Notes: generated by a model from the sequence alone, not told the origin. Counted from the first letter of the stretch, positions 17,052 through 25,146 are shown. The stretch is 64,000 bases of DNA from Pseudomonas sp. RIT409 (GCF_003052515.2 NZ_QARE02000007.1:62001-126000); one strand, 5' to 3'. Numbers and translations: made by a program.

Positions 17052-18293
17052 TCAGATCCAGGAGTGACGGGCGGGCAGGGTGCCGTTGAGATGCCAGGCG
17101 CCGACCGCGTGGACTTTCCAGCGCACCGGGTCATGGAGGGTGTGGACGCGGGCGTTGCGCCAGTGGCGGTCGAGGTTGAACTCCGCCAGCGTGGCGCGGC
17201 TGCCAGACAGTTCGAACAGCTTCTCGCTGGCGAGCAGGGCAATCTCGGTCGTCAGGACCTTGGCTTGCGCCACGACGATGGAAGCGCGGGCCGCGGATTG
17301 CTCGTCGATCGGTTTGGCTGCAATGTCGTCAAGCACGCGCCCTGCCTTGTACAGCAGCGCTTCTGCCGCATGCAGGTCCAGCTTCAATTTGCCGATGTCG
17401 GCGATGACATACGGATCGTCGCTGGCCCGTTCGACGTTTGCGTCAATCCACGGTCTGGAGCGCTCGCGAACGAAATGGATGCTCTCGTCGATGGCCTCTC
17501 GGGCGATCCCTGCGTCGATGGCCGCCTGGATCAGTTGGGACACCGCCCCCTGTATGTTCGGCGAAAGTGCAAGTTTCCAGTTATCGATGACCCATTCGCC
17601 GCTGACGCGTACGTTCTCCAGCAACACGCTGCCGCTGGCCGTGGTGCGCTGTCCGAAACCGGACCAGTCATCGATGATGTGCAGCCCCGGCGTACCCCGA
17701 GGCACGAAGACCAGCACTTGCCTGCCGTCATCGTTGATGGCCTTGACCGCGACCCAATGGGCGAACAGGGCGCCGGTCGAGTAGAACTTGCGGCCGTTGA
17801 GCCGGTAATGATCGCCCTCGGCGGTCAGGCGCGTTCTCACGTCGAGCGTATTCTTCGTGCCTCGTTCGGGGCCGCCATTGCCGATTCGCGCGCCATTGAG
17901 CACGCTGTCGAACAGGACTTTCTTTTGCGCCTCGCTGGCGCTGCCAGTCAGGGAATACAGAATGCCGAACTGATTCTGCGGGATCTGCCCCACCGCCGGG
18001 TCAGCGGCAGAAAGAATCGCAAATACCTTGGCGATCGTTTCGAACGAGACCTGGGCCCCGCCGAAAGCGCGAGGTATCGCAATGCCTCCCAGCCCGCTGC
18101 GAGTGAATGCTTCGATTTCTGCCCACGGCAATTGGCGTTCGCGATCGCGAGCGGCTGCCGTCTGGCGAACCTGTGCGGCAAGGTCCCGTGCGGCCGCGAG
18201 CGCCTCGGCGTCGTCGCGCAGGACTTTCGCAGGGTGTAGGGCAGGGGCTACGTCCAGGGGGTGCTGGACGGCAAGGGTGCTCAGCTCAGTCAT
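17052..18293 (-). CDS. SfnB-family sulfur acquisition flavoprotein (copy 2)
   Basis: This 413-aa paralogue of the next gene shares the same acyl-CoA dehydrogenase-like layout: GLGGIAIPRAFGGAQ, DDWSGFGQRTTASGSV and the identical stretch HWRNARVHTLHDPVRWK near the C-terminus. The ATG at 18293 is preferred over an in-frame start at 18320 because the extension has no RBS and is unconserved in style. It is the first large gene of the sulfur block. Its 5' leader folds into a bulged hairpin ending about 44 bases before the start codon. It may oxidise the same compound as the neighbour or a later intermediate. Confidence 0.85.
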   Translation of the reverse strand: MTELSTLAVQHPLDVAPALHPAKVLRDDAEALAAARDLAAQVRQTAAARDRERQLPWAEIEAFTRSGLGGIAIPRAFGGAQVSFETIAKVFAILSAADPAVGQIPQNQFGILYSLTGSASEAQKKVLFDSVLNGARIGNGGPERGTKNTLDVRTRLTAEGDHYRLNGRKFYSTGALFAHWVAVKAINDDGRQVLVFVPRGTPGLHIIDDWSGFGQRTTASGSVLLENVRVSGEWVIDNWKLALSPNIQGAVSQLIQAAIDAGIAREAIDESIHFVRERSRPWIDANVERASDDPYVIADIGKLKLDLHAAEALLYKAGRVLDDIAAKPIDEQSAARASIVVAQAKVLTTEIALLASEKLFELSGSRATLAEFNLDRHWRNARVHTLHDPVRWKVHAVGAWHLNGTLPARHSWI

Positions 18294-18336
18294 GGTGGTG
18301 ACCTTCGCGAGCGGAAGCACTGGGGTGGTTGTGCGT

Positions 18337-18392
18337 GACCATCTGAACCTCGAATCAACGTCGCCTGAGCGACAAGAAAGTTGATGATGGTC
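18337..18392 (-). promoter_or_regulatory. Structured leader hairpin upstream of the sulfur operon
   Basis: Three nested perfect stems are present: 18337-18343 with 18386-18392 (7 bp, arm GACCATC), 18354-18359 with 18380-18385 (6 bp, arm ATCAAC) and 18360-18364 with 18369-18373 (5 bp, arm GTCGC, loop CTGA). Two bulges of 10 and 6 nt break them. In total 18 bp pair over 56 nt. It lies 44 bp before the sfnB-like start codon, in the expected mRNA leader. It could be an RNA switch, a pause hairpin or a DNA operator. Confidence 0.5.
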
Positions 18393-18430
18393 CGGTGGTC
18401 CGGTTCATATACCTTAAGCGTGTATAAAAA

Positions 18431-18568
18431 CTAAATAAACTCACATTTGGGAATAAGCATAGAAGGGCTGCACAGGCATGGACAGCCCGCCAGATGCCCC
18501 GCCCAGGTGAGGCAGGAACCAAACAGCATCAGCAAAACCATGTACTTGACGATATGCCGGCAGTGCAT
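18431..18568 (-). CDS. Possible small cysteine-rich hydrophobic ORF
   Basis: This 45-codon ORF has six Cys, three of them in CPCLC, and one hydrophobic stretch (VLLMLFGSCLTW). A GGGGGA lies 6 bases before the ATG. It is on the same strand as the sulfur block and ends 137 bp before the first sfnB-like gene. It could be a leader peptide, a small membrane protein or chance. I do not recognise it, and coding is uncertain. Confidence 0.3.
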   Translation of the reverse strand: MHCRHIVKYMVLLMLFGSCLTWAGHLAGCPCLCSPSMLIPKCEFI

Positions 18569-18772
18569 GACGAGTCCCCCGTTAACCCTTTTGCTGAGGC
18601 TAGCAGCGGCCGATGGATGAACGTGTGAGTAGCCGTAGGAAGGGCATGATGGGATTTGTGGGATCCTTCTTTGGCAGAGCGGATCTGCGGCGTGCGTCAC
18701 GTCTTCAGTGCCAGAATGGGCGTCGCGGCGAAAAACGCATGGCCGCGACAGTGCATCGCCGGTCAGCCTGAT

Positions 18773-19507
18773 TCAGCGTTCAATCCCTGCCTTGTCAGAC
18801 ATGCAGACCCTGATGGCGCGCGGCGGCGCCCAAAGGGAGTTGTTTCCCACGCGGTCGATGATGCAGTAAGTCACCTCCTGCTGATCGTCTTCACCGGCTT
18901 CCCGAATCAGCGCGCCCGGTACGTGAAGCGTGATGGCGGTGCCGACCTGATGTTCAGTCAGTGCGGGGAAGTCCATGCGTCGGTCTCCCCAGCGCAGCGT
19001 GATCTCATCGTAGACCGCCATATGCGGATAGCGCTCGATGACGATGTCGATGCCCTCTCTCAAGTGCCGAGAGGTCAGCCCTGTCTCTTGCAGGTTTCCA
19101 GGAAACACCACCGGGGCCAGCCCCTGATTTTCTTCTCCATCACTGCTGACCAGATGGCCGCCGGGCGTTTCCAGCTTGACCCAGATTTTTCGGCCGGGGG
19201 ATTGCACAGGCTCGCTGCCTATTTTCGTGACGCGGTAGTAAGTCTTGACCTTACCGCTTTGTAGAAAGCTTTGCGGAACATGTAGGACAGTTGTATTGCC
19301 AATGTCGGACTCTGACAGAAGAGTCGACGCAACATAGCAATCACCCCAGAAAAGTTCGATCAGGTCTCCGCTTTCCATTTCCGGGTATGGGTCTATGTTC
19401 ACTAGCAGGCGATTAGCCGCCAACGCCCCGATGCCTTGCCTGTTCGATTGCGGCAAATAAGGGGCGAAAAGCTGTAATGGTGTCTGAGTGACAGGAGTTT
19501 TGATCAT
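18773..19507 (-). CDS. Hypothetical protein with two tandem Ig-like repeats
   Basis: This 244-aa protein has no signal peptide. It contains an internal duplication: residues about 36-112 and 156-236 share the pattern I(D/E)xYPxM...D.I.L.WGD....LHVP...G....Y.(V/I)..(I/V)G...P.R.I.V. This resembles repeat units of large Pseudomonas proteins with bacterial Ig-like folds, here as a two-repeat mini version. The frame is open to 19693, but the ATG at 19507 is preceded by GAGGG and starts a sensible N-terminus. Function is unknown. The GC content of the upstream 500 bp is lower than in its neighbours, which may hint at acquisition. Confidence 0.65.
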   Translation of the reverse strand: MIKTPVTQTPLQLFAPYLPQSNRQGIGALAANRLLVNIDPYPEMESGDLIELFWGDCYVASTLLSESDIGNTTVLHVPQSFLQSGKVKTYYRVTKIGSEPVQSPGRKIWVKLETPGGHLVSSDGEENQGLAPVVFPGNLQETGLTSRHLREGIDIVIERYPHMAVYDEITLRWGDRRMDFPALTEHQVGTAITLHVPGALIREAGEDDQQEVTYCIIDRVGNNSLWAPPRAIRVCMSDKAGIER

Positions 19508-20011
19508 CTGCTTACCCTCACTGAATAATCGACCATGCTCGGCGTGCAGTTGGCCGCGAGCGCTTTGGATAGATGTTGTTAGTACACGTCCGATGAGCAT
19601 CGTTGGCAAACCATACAAATGGTTCCAATTTCGGGCTTGCTTAAGTCGAGATATAAAGGACGCTGTTGGATATTCAGCTAATTGTGTTGCCACACATCTG
19701 TCAATAAAGGCGCAGATGTAAAAAATCGTTATTGAAATAAATAGACAATTCCTACGGCGCAGTAGGGTGAAACGCTGGAAATACGGGGCTTGCCCTACTT
19801 GATGTGATGACTAAACCGAGGGGTTATTGAATCAAACCTGAAAAGACACGGCGACGCGGGTTTAAAAGTCGGGCGATGAAGATTGCGAATGACTCCTCGC
19901 CCTTCAGTGAGCGGTTTATTGAAAGAGTCGATAAGAAGTCTAAAAAAGCCGGCGCGAGCCGGTTAAATACCCGAAGGTTTACACCGTTTCCAAATGTTGG
20001 AGGAAAAGAAA
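19508..20011. other. AT-richer intergenic stretch, no gene called
   Basis: About 500 bp lie between the Ig-like-repeat gene and the cystine importer. It is visibly richer in A/T than its surroundings. An open frame (19508-19693 on minus) continues upstream of the called start but lacks an RBS. A hairpin at 19949-19962 is described separately. No RNA gene is recognised. Confidence 0.5.
19942..19962 (-). terminator. Weak second terminator-like hairpin
   Basis: A 5-bp GC stem (19949-19953 with 19958-19962, loop GCGA) is followed on the minus strand by six T residues (19947-19942). It lies about 50 bp beyond the stronger terminator of the importer operon, so it may be a backup terminator or mark the end of a small transcript. 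Confidence 0.4.
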
Positions 20012-20031
20012 ACGGCGCTTGAAAGCGCCGT
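20003..20031 (-). terminator. Rho-independent terminator of the tcy operon
   Basis: A 9-bp perfect stem (20012-20020 with 20023-20031, arm ACGGCGCTT) with a 2-nt nominal loop is followed on the minus strand by TTTTCTTTTCC. It lies 23 bp after the ATPase stop codon. Confidence 0.8.
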
Positions 20032-20053
20032 AGTTAAAACACATGTTGTAGGA

Positions 20054-20797
20054 CTAATTCCGGCTTCGTTCGAGAAACTGTCTTGTACGTTCTTCCCTGG
20101 GATTCGCGAACAGATCTTTGGCGTTGCCTTGTTCCACAATCACTCCCTTGTCGATGAACACCACGCGATTGGCAACGTCCCGGGCGAACTTCATTTCGTG
20201 GGTCACGATGATCATTGTGCGCTGCTCTTCGGCCAGCGCTCGAATGGTGCTCAATACTTCACCGACGAGTTCGGGATCGAGGGCAGAGGTCGGTTCGTCG
20301 AACAGAATGACTTCAGGCTCCATGGCCAACGCCCGGGCAATCGCAACCCGCTGTTGCTGACCCCCGGACAGACGACGAGGGTAGGCGTCCTCCTTGCCTG
20401 ACAGGCCCACTTTCGCGAGCAGCTCACGCCCCAGCGCCACTGCCTGCTCACGGGGGAGCTTTTTAACGACGGTCGGGCCTTCGATGACGTTCTCGAGCGC
20501 CGTCCGGTGGGGAAACAGATTGAAGTTCTGGAATACGAAGCCCACGTGCTGGCGCAACTGGCGAATCAGCCCCGCTTGCTGGGCCAGTGGGCGGTTGCCG
20601 TCGATTTTGATGTCGCCTACGACCACAGTGCCGCTGGTGGGCTCCTCGAGGAAATTCAGACAGCGCAGAAAGGTGGTTTTCCCCGACCCGCTGGGGCCGA
20701 TGATCGCGACGACCTCACCGGGCTCGACCTTCAAATCGATCCCCTTGAGGACCTGATTGCCTTTGAATTCCTTGGTCAGCTTTTCAACGGTAATCAT
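20054..20797 (-). CDS. tcyN: Cystine/cysteine ABC transporter ATPase (TcyN-like)
   Basis: This 247-aa ATPase of the polar amino acid class has Walker A GPSGSGKTT at residues 34-42, LSGGQQQRVAIARAL, Walker B VILFDEPTSALDP and a switch His in VTHEM. It is the final gene of the order binding protein-permease-ATPase, like E. coli fliY(tcyJ)-yecS(tcyL)-yecC(tcyN). The substrate assignment rests on that order and on D-cysteine desulfhydrase and serine acetyltransferase next door. A terminator follows. Confidence 0.9.
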   Translation of the reverse strand: MITVEKLTKEFKGNQVLKGIDLKVEPGEVVAIIGPSGSGKTTFLRCLNFLEEPTSGTVVVGDIKIDGNRPLAQQAGLIRQLRQHVGFVFQNFNLFPHRTALENVIEGPTVVKKLPREQAVALGRELLAKVGLSGKEDAYPRRLSGGQQQRVAIARALAMEPEVILFDEPTSALDPELVGEVLSTIRALAEEQRTMIIVTHEMKFARDVANRVVFIDKGVIVEQGNAKDLFANPREERTRQFLERSRN

Positions 20798-20800
20798 GCC

Positions 20801-21469
20801 TCAAGACTCCACGTCATGGCGGTTGGCCCGAGCTTCCAGTCGGTTCTGGAAATGCGCGAGCACCGTGCAGAGCACCCAGTAGATCACCGCGACAGTGAAG
20901 TACATCGTGAAGACTTCCAGCGTGCGTGACGAGATCAGTTGGGCCTGTCGGAACACTTCCGGCACCTGAATGGTGGCGGCCATGGCGGTGTCCTTGACCA
21001 GTGAAATGAAGCTGTTGCCCAGTGGAGGCAACGCCGTCCGCGCCGCTTGGGGCAGGATTGCCCGACGCATGGTCTGGGCCCGCGTCATGCCAATACTGGC
21101 CGCCGCCTCCCACTGACCCTTGTCCACCGCGCCAATGGCGGCCCGCAGGATTTCACAAGCGTAAGCGGCCATGTTCAAGGACAGGCCGATCAGCGCTGCC
21201 GTGATGGCATCCAGCTCGATGCCCAGATCCGGCAGGCCGTAATAAATCATGAACAGCTGAACCAGTAGGGGCGTGCCGCGAAAGAACGAAACGTAAACCC
21301 GGGCGATGGCACTGATCACCCAGACTTTCGACAGACGCATCAGTGCCAGGCCGAAGCCCAGCACCAACCCGAAAAACATCGAACCCAGGCTCAGGCCCAC
21401 GGTGTAATACGCGCCCCTGAGCAGAAAAGGCGCGGAGTCCAGCGCGAGCTGAAGGCTCTCTGGAATCAT
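20801..21469 (-). CDS. tcyL: Cystine/cysteine ABC transporter permease (TcyL-like)
   Basis: This 222-aa inner-membrane permease of the HisM/His-Glu-Gln family has four to five hydrophobic segments, the SFFRGTPLLVQLF motif typical of amino-acid permeases (about 61-75) and a coupling loop with ASIGMTRAQTMRRAILPQAAR. Its ATG overlaps the stop of the binding-protein gene by 4 bp, and the ATPase starts 3 bp downstream, so the three are one unit. Confidence 0.9.
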   Translation of the reverse strand: MIPESLQLALDSAPFLLRGAYYTVGLSLGSMFFGLVLGFGLALMRLSKVWVISAIARVYVSFFRGTPLLVQLFMIYYGLPDLGIELDAITAALIGLSLNMAAYACEILRAAIGAVDKGQWEAAASIGMTRAQTMRRAILPQAARTALPPLGNSFISLVKDTAMAATIQVPEVFRQAQLISSRTLEVFTMYFTVAVIYWVLCTVLAHFQNRLEARANRHDVES

Positions 21470-22263
21470 TTGGTCACGTCAGCCTTGAAGTACTTCTCGG
21501 ACAGCTTGGCGAGGATGCCGTCGGCACGCAGCTTGTCGATCGCCTTGTTGATCGCGCTCAGCAGTTCGGGGTCGCCTTTGCGCAGTGCAATACCTGCTTC
21601 CTGACGGGAGAAGGGTTCACCGGACAAAACCAGCTTGTCTTTGGTCTTGGCAATCAGCTCCAGCGCGGCCAGACGGTCGACCAGAATGGCGTCGATGCGG
21701 CCTACACGCAGGTCCTGGTACTTGGTCGGGTCGTCGTCGTAGGTTTTGACGATGGCACCAGGCACGTTAGCTTTGAGCCATTCCTCATAGTTGGTGCCCA
21801 GGCCCACACCGACTTTTGCGCCGGTCAGGTCGTTGGCGGTCTTGAACTTGCCTGCGTCCTTGGATTGCACCAGCGCCTGAATGCCGGAAATGGTGTACGG
21901 CTCGGAGAAGTCGTACTTCTTCTTGCGCTCGTCAGAAATGGTCACCTGATTGATCACTACGTCCAGACGCTTGGACTCCAGTGCCGCAAGAATGCCTGCC
22001 CATGGGGTTGCAGTAAGCGTGGCCTTGACGCCCAGTTCCTTGGCCAGCGCTTCGGAAAACTCGACTTCGAAACCGGTGAGCTTGCCATCTTCCCCGACGA
22101 AGCTGAATGGCGGATACGTGCCTTCCAGGCCCACTTTGAGCGTGCCATTCTTCTTGATGGCATCCAGTTGCTCGCCAGCGACAGCGTGGCTCACCAGGCC
22201 GGTGCCGAGCACCAGGCTGAAGGCCGACAGCAGAAAGGTGCGGCGTATTGCAGACATATTCAT
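21466..22263 (-). CDS. tcyJ: Cystine-binding periplasmic protein (TcyJ/FliY-like)
   Basis: This 265-aa periplasmic protein of the SBP_bac_3 family has a signal peptide with cleavage near AVA (residue 29) and the family stretches GTLKVGLEGTYPPFSF and GKLTGFEVEFSEALAKELG. The ATG at 22263 has GGGGA six bases upstream. It binds cystine or a related sulfur amino acid in E. coli. A 234-bp gap separates it from dcyD, so it may have its own promoter, and an AT-rich block at 22400-22450 is a plausible CysB-type region (inference). Confidence 0.88.
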   Translation of the reverse strand: MNMSAIRRTFLLSAFSLVLGTGLVSHAVAGEQLDAIKKNGTLKVGLEGTYPPFSFVGEDGKLTGFEVEFSEALAKELGVKATLTATPWAGILAALESKRLDVVINQVTISDERKKKYDFSEPYTISGIQALVQSKDAGKFKTANDLTGAKVGVGLGTNYEEWLKANVPGAIVKTYDDDPTKYQDLRVGRIDAILVDRLAALELIAKTKDKLVLSGEPFSRQEAGIALRKGDPELLSAINKAIDKLRADGILAKLSEKYFKADVTK

Positions 22264-22288
22264 GTAAGTCCCCTGTTTTAATTGGAAT

Positions 22289-22311
22289 GTCAGGTGCGCC
22301 TCAGACCTGAC
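22289..22311 (-). promoter_or_regulatory. Hairpin in the tcyJ leader
   Basis: A 7-bp perfect stem (22289-22295 with 22305-22311, arm GTCAGGT, 9-nt loop) ends about 26 bases before the tcyJ start codon. Smaller GC hairpins occur further upstream in the same 234-bp leader. Whether it regulates is unknown. Confidence 0.3.
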
Positions 22312-22497
22312 GAAGCTACTGTGCCCTCGCGGCTTTAGCCAGCTTTTTCAGTGGCCTGCCCGATGTCGCCGAAGCGGCTGGCGGCGATCATAAAAGCAGA
22401 GGCACGCGTTTAAAAAGAATTAAAAAAGTTGCCTTTAGCTAATTTTTGCATAACGTCGATACGGGGGAATTGCACGCGTCTCTTGGACAACCGGGCG

Positions 22498-23499
22498 TCA
22501 CCGCTCTGAAAAAACCTTCGGGTAAGCAAACAATGCGGGGGCGCCGCCGGTGTGCAGGAAAATGATCGGCCCGTCCTCGAAGCGTTGGCGACCCATGCCG
22601 TCCAAAAGACCGGCCATGGCCTTGCCGGTGTAGACCGGGTCCAGCAGCAGCCCTTCCTGACTCGCGACCAGCTTCACTGCAGCCAGTGTTCCCGCGTTCG
22701 GTTCGCCATACCGCGGACCGTAATATTCGTCCCACAGACGCACAGTGAACGCGTTCGGCACCGGCTCTCCCAACAGTTGCGCGGTGCGCGCTGCCAATTC
22801 TTGAACTTTCGGGGCCTGAGCGTCTGTCGCGCGCGAAACGGTGACGCCAATCACGGGCAATTGCGGCAACGCCTCCGCGAGCGCCAGCCCCATGCCACTG
22901 TGAGTCCCGGCACTTCCCGAGGCCAGCACAAGCGCCGCGAAGTCTCGACCCGACTGGCGAATTTGCTCGGCCAGCTCGAAGCCAGCACGCACATAGCCCA
23001 ATGCCCCCACTGGGCTGGACCCACCGATAGGAACGAGGTAGGGCTTCTTCCCGCTGGCGCTCAAACGGGCCGCCAGCGCGTTGAGCAGTTCGTCGGCGTT
23101 ATCGAGGCTTTCGACCAATTCGACGCGCGCGTCGAACAGGTCCAGCAGGAGACGGTTGCCGTTTTCGAGGTAATTGCTGTCGTCTGTAGCGAGCGGGTTT
23201 TCGAGCAGCGCGACGCAACCCAAACCCAGTTTCGCGGCCAGTGCAGCGGTCTGCCGAACATGGTTGGACTGGATCGCGCCGGCGGTAATCAGCGTGTCCG
23301 CGCCCTGGGCCAGTGCATCGGCTGCCAGGTATTCGAGCTTGCGCAGTTTGTTGCCGCCCAGTGCCAAAGGCGTGAGGTCGTCGCGCTTCACATAAACATC
23401 GCGGCCCGCCCAGGCCGAAAGACGCTCGAGCTTTTCCAGTGGTGTAGGAGCGGTCAGCAGTTCCAGGCGGTCAAAACGGTCGAGCTGTTGTCTGATCAT
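22498..23499 (-). CDS. dcyD: D-cysteine desulfhydrase
   Basis: This 333-aa PLP enzyme of the ACC deaminase/DcyD family degrades D-cysteine to pyruvate, H2S and ammonia. The PLP lysine is K51 in LGGNKLRKL, the position seen in family members, and the [14 protein letters not shown] segment follows. The ATG at 23499 gives [14 protein letters not shown]; an in-frame start at 23562 is rejected as an extension. Context (cystine importer, serine acetyltransferase) and DcyD-like sequence favour this over ACC deaminase. It is divergent from epsC, with a 198-bp shared control region. Confidence 0.87.
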   Translation of the reverse strand: MIRQQLDRFDRLELLTAPTPLEKLERLSAWAGRDVYVKRDDLTPLALGGNKLRKLEYLAADALAQGADTLITAGAIQSNHVRQTAALAAKLGLGCVALLENPLATDDSNYLENGNRLLLDLFDARVELVESLDNADELLNALAARLSASGKKPYLVPIGGSSPVGALGYVRAGFELAEQIRQSGRDFAALVLASGSAGTHSGMGLALAEALPQLPVIGVTVSRATDAQAPKVQELAARTAQLLGEPVPNAFTVRLWDEYYGPRYGEPNAGTLAAVKLVASQEGLLLDPVYTGKAMAGLLDGMGRQRFEDGPIIFLHTGGAPALFAYPKVFSER

Positions 23500-23697
23500 G
23501 TGCTTATTGATGCGTCGTCGAGTGAGTCGCTGGACTATAGGCAGACGCTTCACACAGGGCAACCGGCCTGTTCCTAAGGCCGCTCAAGCTATAGCCGCAC
23601 GAAAATTGTTATTTTTTTGCCCGTTTTGTTTGCCGTAGAGTGATTCGATCTCGGCGATGTCCAGCCTGACGAGCCGTTGAACTGAGGAGAAATCTGC

Positions 23698-24660
23698 GTG
23701 AGCACTAGTCCTGAGCTGTCTCCAGAAACCTGTGCCGAAGGCGTGACCGGCCACTGGCAGTTGCAGCGGATTGTCGGTGAGTTGCGTGCGGCGCGCGATG
23801 AGTGGCGCACTCGTAACGGTCGTGTCAGCGGGGAGAAGGGCGGCCGCGAGCTGCCTTCGCGTGAAGCGCTCCGGGACATTCTTGAAGCATTGTGTGGCGC
23901 ATTGTTCCCCATGCGCCTGGGTCCGGTGGACCTGCGTGAAGAAAGTGAGGACTTCTATGTCGGGCACACCCTGGACGTGGCGCTCAATTCTTTGTTGGGT
24001 CAGGCCCGCCTCGAGTTGCGCTATGTGGCGCGCCAGCGGGGTGAAGACGCCAGTTGCGCGGATGTTCATGCCGAACGGCTGATTCAGGACTTCGCCAGCG
24101 CACTGCCCGCTATCCGTCGCATGCTCGACACCGACGTGCTGGCGGCCTATCACGGCGATCCGGCCGCGCGAACTGTCGATGAGGTGCTGCTGTGCTACCC
24201 CGGAATCCTGGCAGTGATCCATCACCGCCTGGCGCACCATCTCTATAACAACGGTCTGCCACTATTGGCCCGTATCAGTTCGGAGCTGGCGCATTCGGCC
24301 ACCGGGATCGACATTCACCCCGGCGCGCAGATCGGACCCAGTTTCTTCATCGATCACGGGACAGGTGTGGTGATCGGCGAGACGGCGATCATCGGCGAAC
24401 GGGTGAGGATTTACCAAGCGGTGACCCTCGGAGCGAAGCGCTTTCCCGCAGACGAAGACGGCCAGTTGCAGAAAGGACACGCGCGCCATCCGATTGTCGA
24501 GGACGACGTGGTGATTTATGCCGGAGCGACCATTCTGGGGCGCATCACCATCGGCAAAGGCTCGACCATCGGCGGCAACGTCTGGTTGACGCGCGGCGTA
24601 CCGCCGGGCAGCAATGTGAACCAGGCCAATCTGCAACATGATGACGGCGCGCAAAAGTAA
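23698..24660 (+). CDS. epsC: Serine O-acetyltransferase EpsC
   Basis: This 320-aa enzyme makes O-acetylserine from serine and acetyl-CoA, the first step of cysteine synthesis. It has an N-terminal helical region followed by left-handed beta-helix hexapeptides from about residue 200 (GIDIHPGAQIGPSFFIDHGTG, IIGERVRIYQAVTLGA). The length and the long N-terminal half fit EpsC rather than CysE. The start is GTG at 23698 with GAGGAG upstream. Its last 45 bases, with the downstream REP pair, are duplicated in tandem just after the gene. Confidence 0.9.
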   Translation: MSTSPELSPETCAEGVTGHWQLQRIVGELRAARDEWRTRNGRVSGEKGGRELPSREALRDILEALCGALFPMRLGPVDLREESEDFYVGHTLDVALNSLLGQARLELRYVARQRGEDASCADVHAERLIQDFASALPAIRRMLDTDVLAAYHGDPAARTVDEVLLCYPGILAVIHHRLAHHLYNNGLPLLARISSELAHSATGIDIHPGAQIGPSFFIDHGTGVVIGETAIIGERVRIYQAVTLGAKRFPADEDGQLQKGHARHPIVEDDVVIYAGATILGRITIGKGSTIGGNVWLTRGVPPGSNVNQANLQHDDGAQK

Positions 24661-25021
24661 CACCACCATTACCCGCTGTAGGAGCGCGCTTGCCCGCGAT
24701 TGCGGTGTATCTGCGGTATCTGTTGCCTGACACAACGCTGTCGCGGGCAAGCGCGCTCCTACAGTCCAGCCTTCGGTGTGGGCCCGTTCGGCCTCCCCAA
24801 TGGGTCCTCAGCTCCCTTGTGAACCAAGCCCATCTGCAACAGGGTGACGGCGCAAAAATAACCCCGCCATTGCACCCCGTAGGAGCGCGCTTGCCCGCGA
24901 TTGAGGTGTATCTACGATAAATCTGTTGCCTGACACAACGCTGTCGCGGGCAAGCGCGCTCCTACAGTCCAGCCTTCGGTGTGGGCCCGTTCGGTCTCCC
25001 AAATTGGTCCTCAGCTCCCTT
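24616..25021. repeat. 203-bp tandem duplication including the epsC 3' end and a REP pair
   Basis: Unit 1 (24616-24818) and unit 2 (24819-25021) each begin GTGAACCA and end GCTCCCTT, with the same length and a high level of identity. Each unit contains a stretch of the epsC C-terminus, an inverted REP pair (24677-24764 and 24879-24967) and a 40-bp GC-rich tail. The copy of the coding tail in unit 2 has drifted and is not translated as EpsC. Confidence 0.9.
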
Positions 25022-25032
25022 TTCATGTTTTA

Positions 25033-25046
25033 ATTGAACGTTCAAT
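25033..25046. promoter_or_regulatory. Perfect 14-bp palindrome, candidate BetI operator
   Basis: ATTGAACGTTCAAT is a perfect palindrome 100 bp upstream of the betT start. TetR-family regulators such as BetI bind short palindromes of this type in choline genes. No betI gene is in the window, so the regulator would be encoded elsewhere. Confidence 0.55.
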
Positions 25047-25146
25047 CAAGTTAAACCGGTGGTTCGCTGCCCTTCAGACCAGGAGGCCTACCCTTGCCGT
25101 ATTTGCTCTGCATGAACGTTTCACTCGTTACGCTGAGGACAGATTC

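Noticed and set aside
23570..23697. Possible tRNA or small RNA in the dcyD/epsC gap
   Set aside because: No cloverleaf or terminator could be made out; it is treated as a divergent promoter region.
24677..24967. CRISPR-like repeated palindromes
   Set aside because: The repeats are REP pairs in opposite orientation with irregular spacing and no unique uniform spacers or cas genes.
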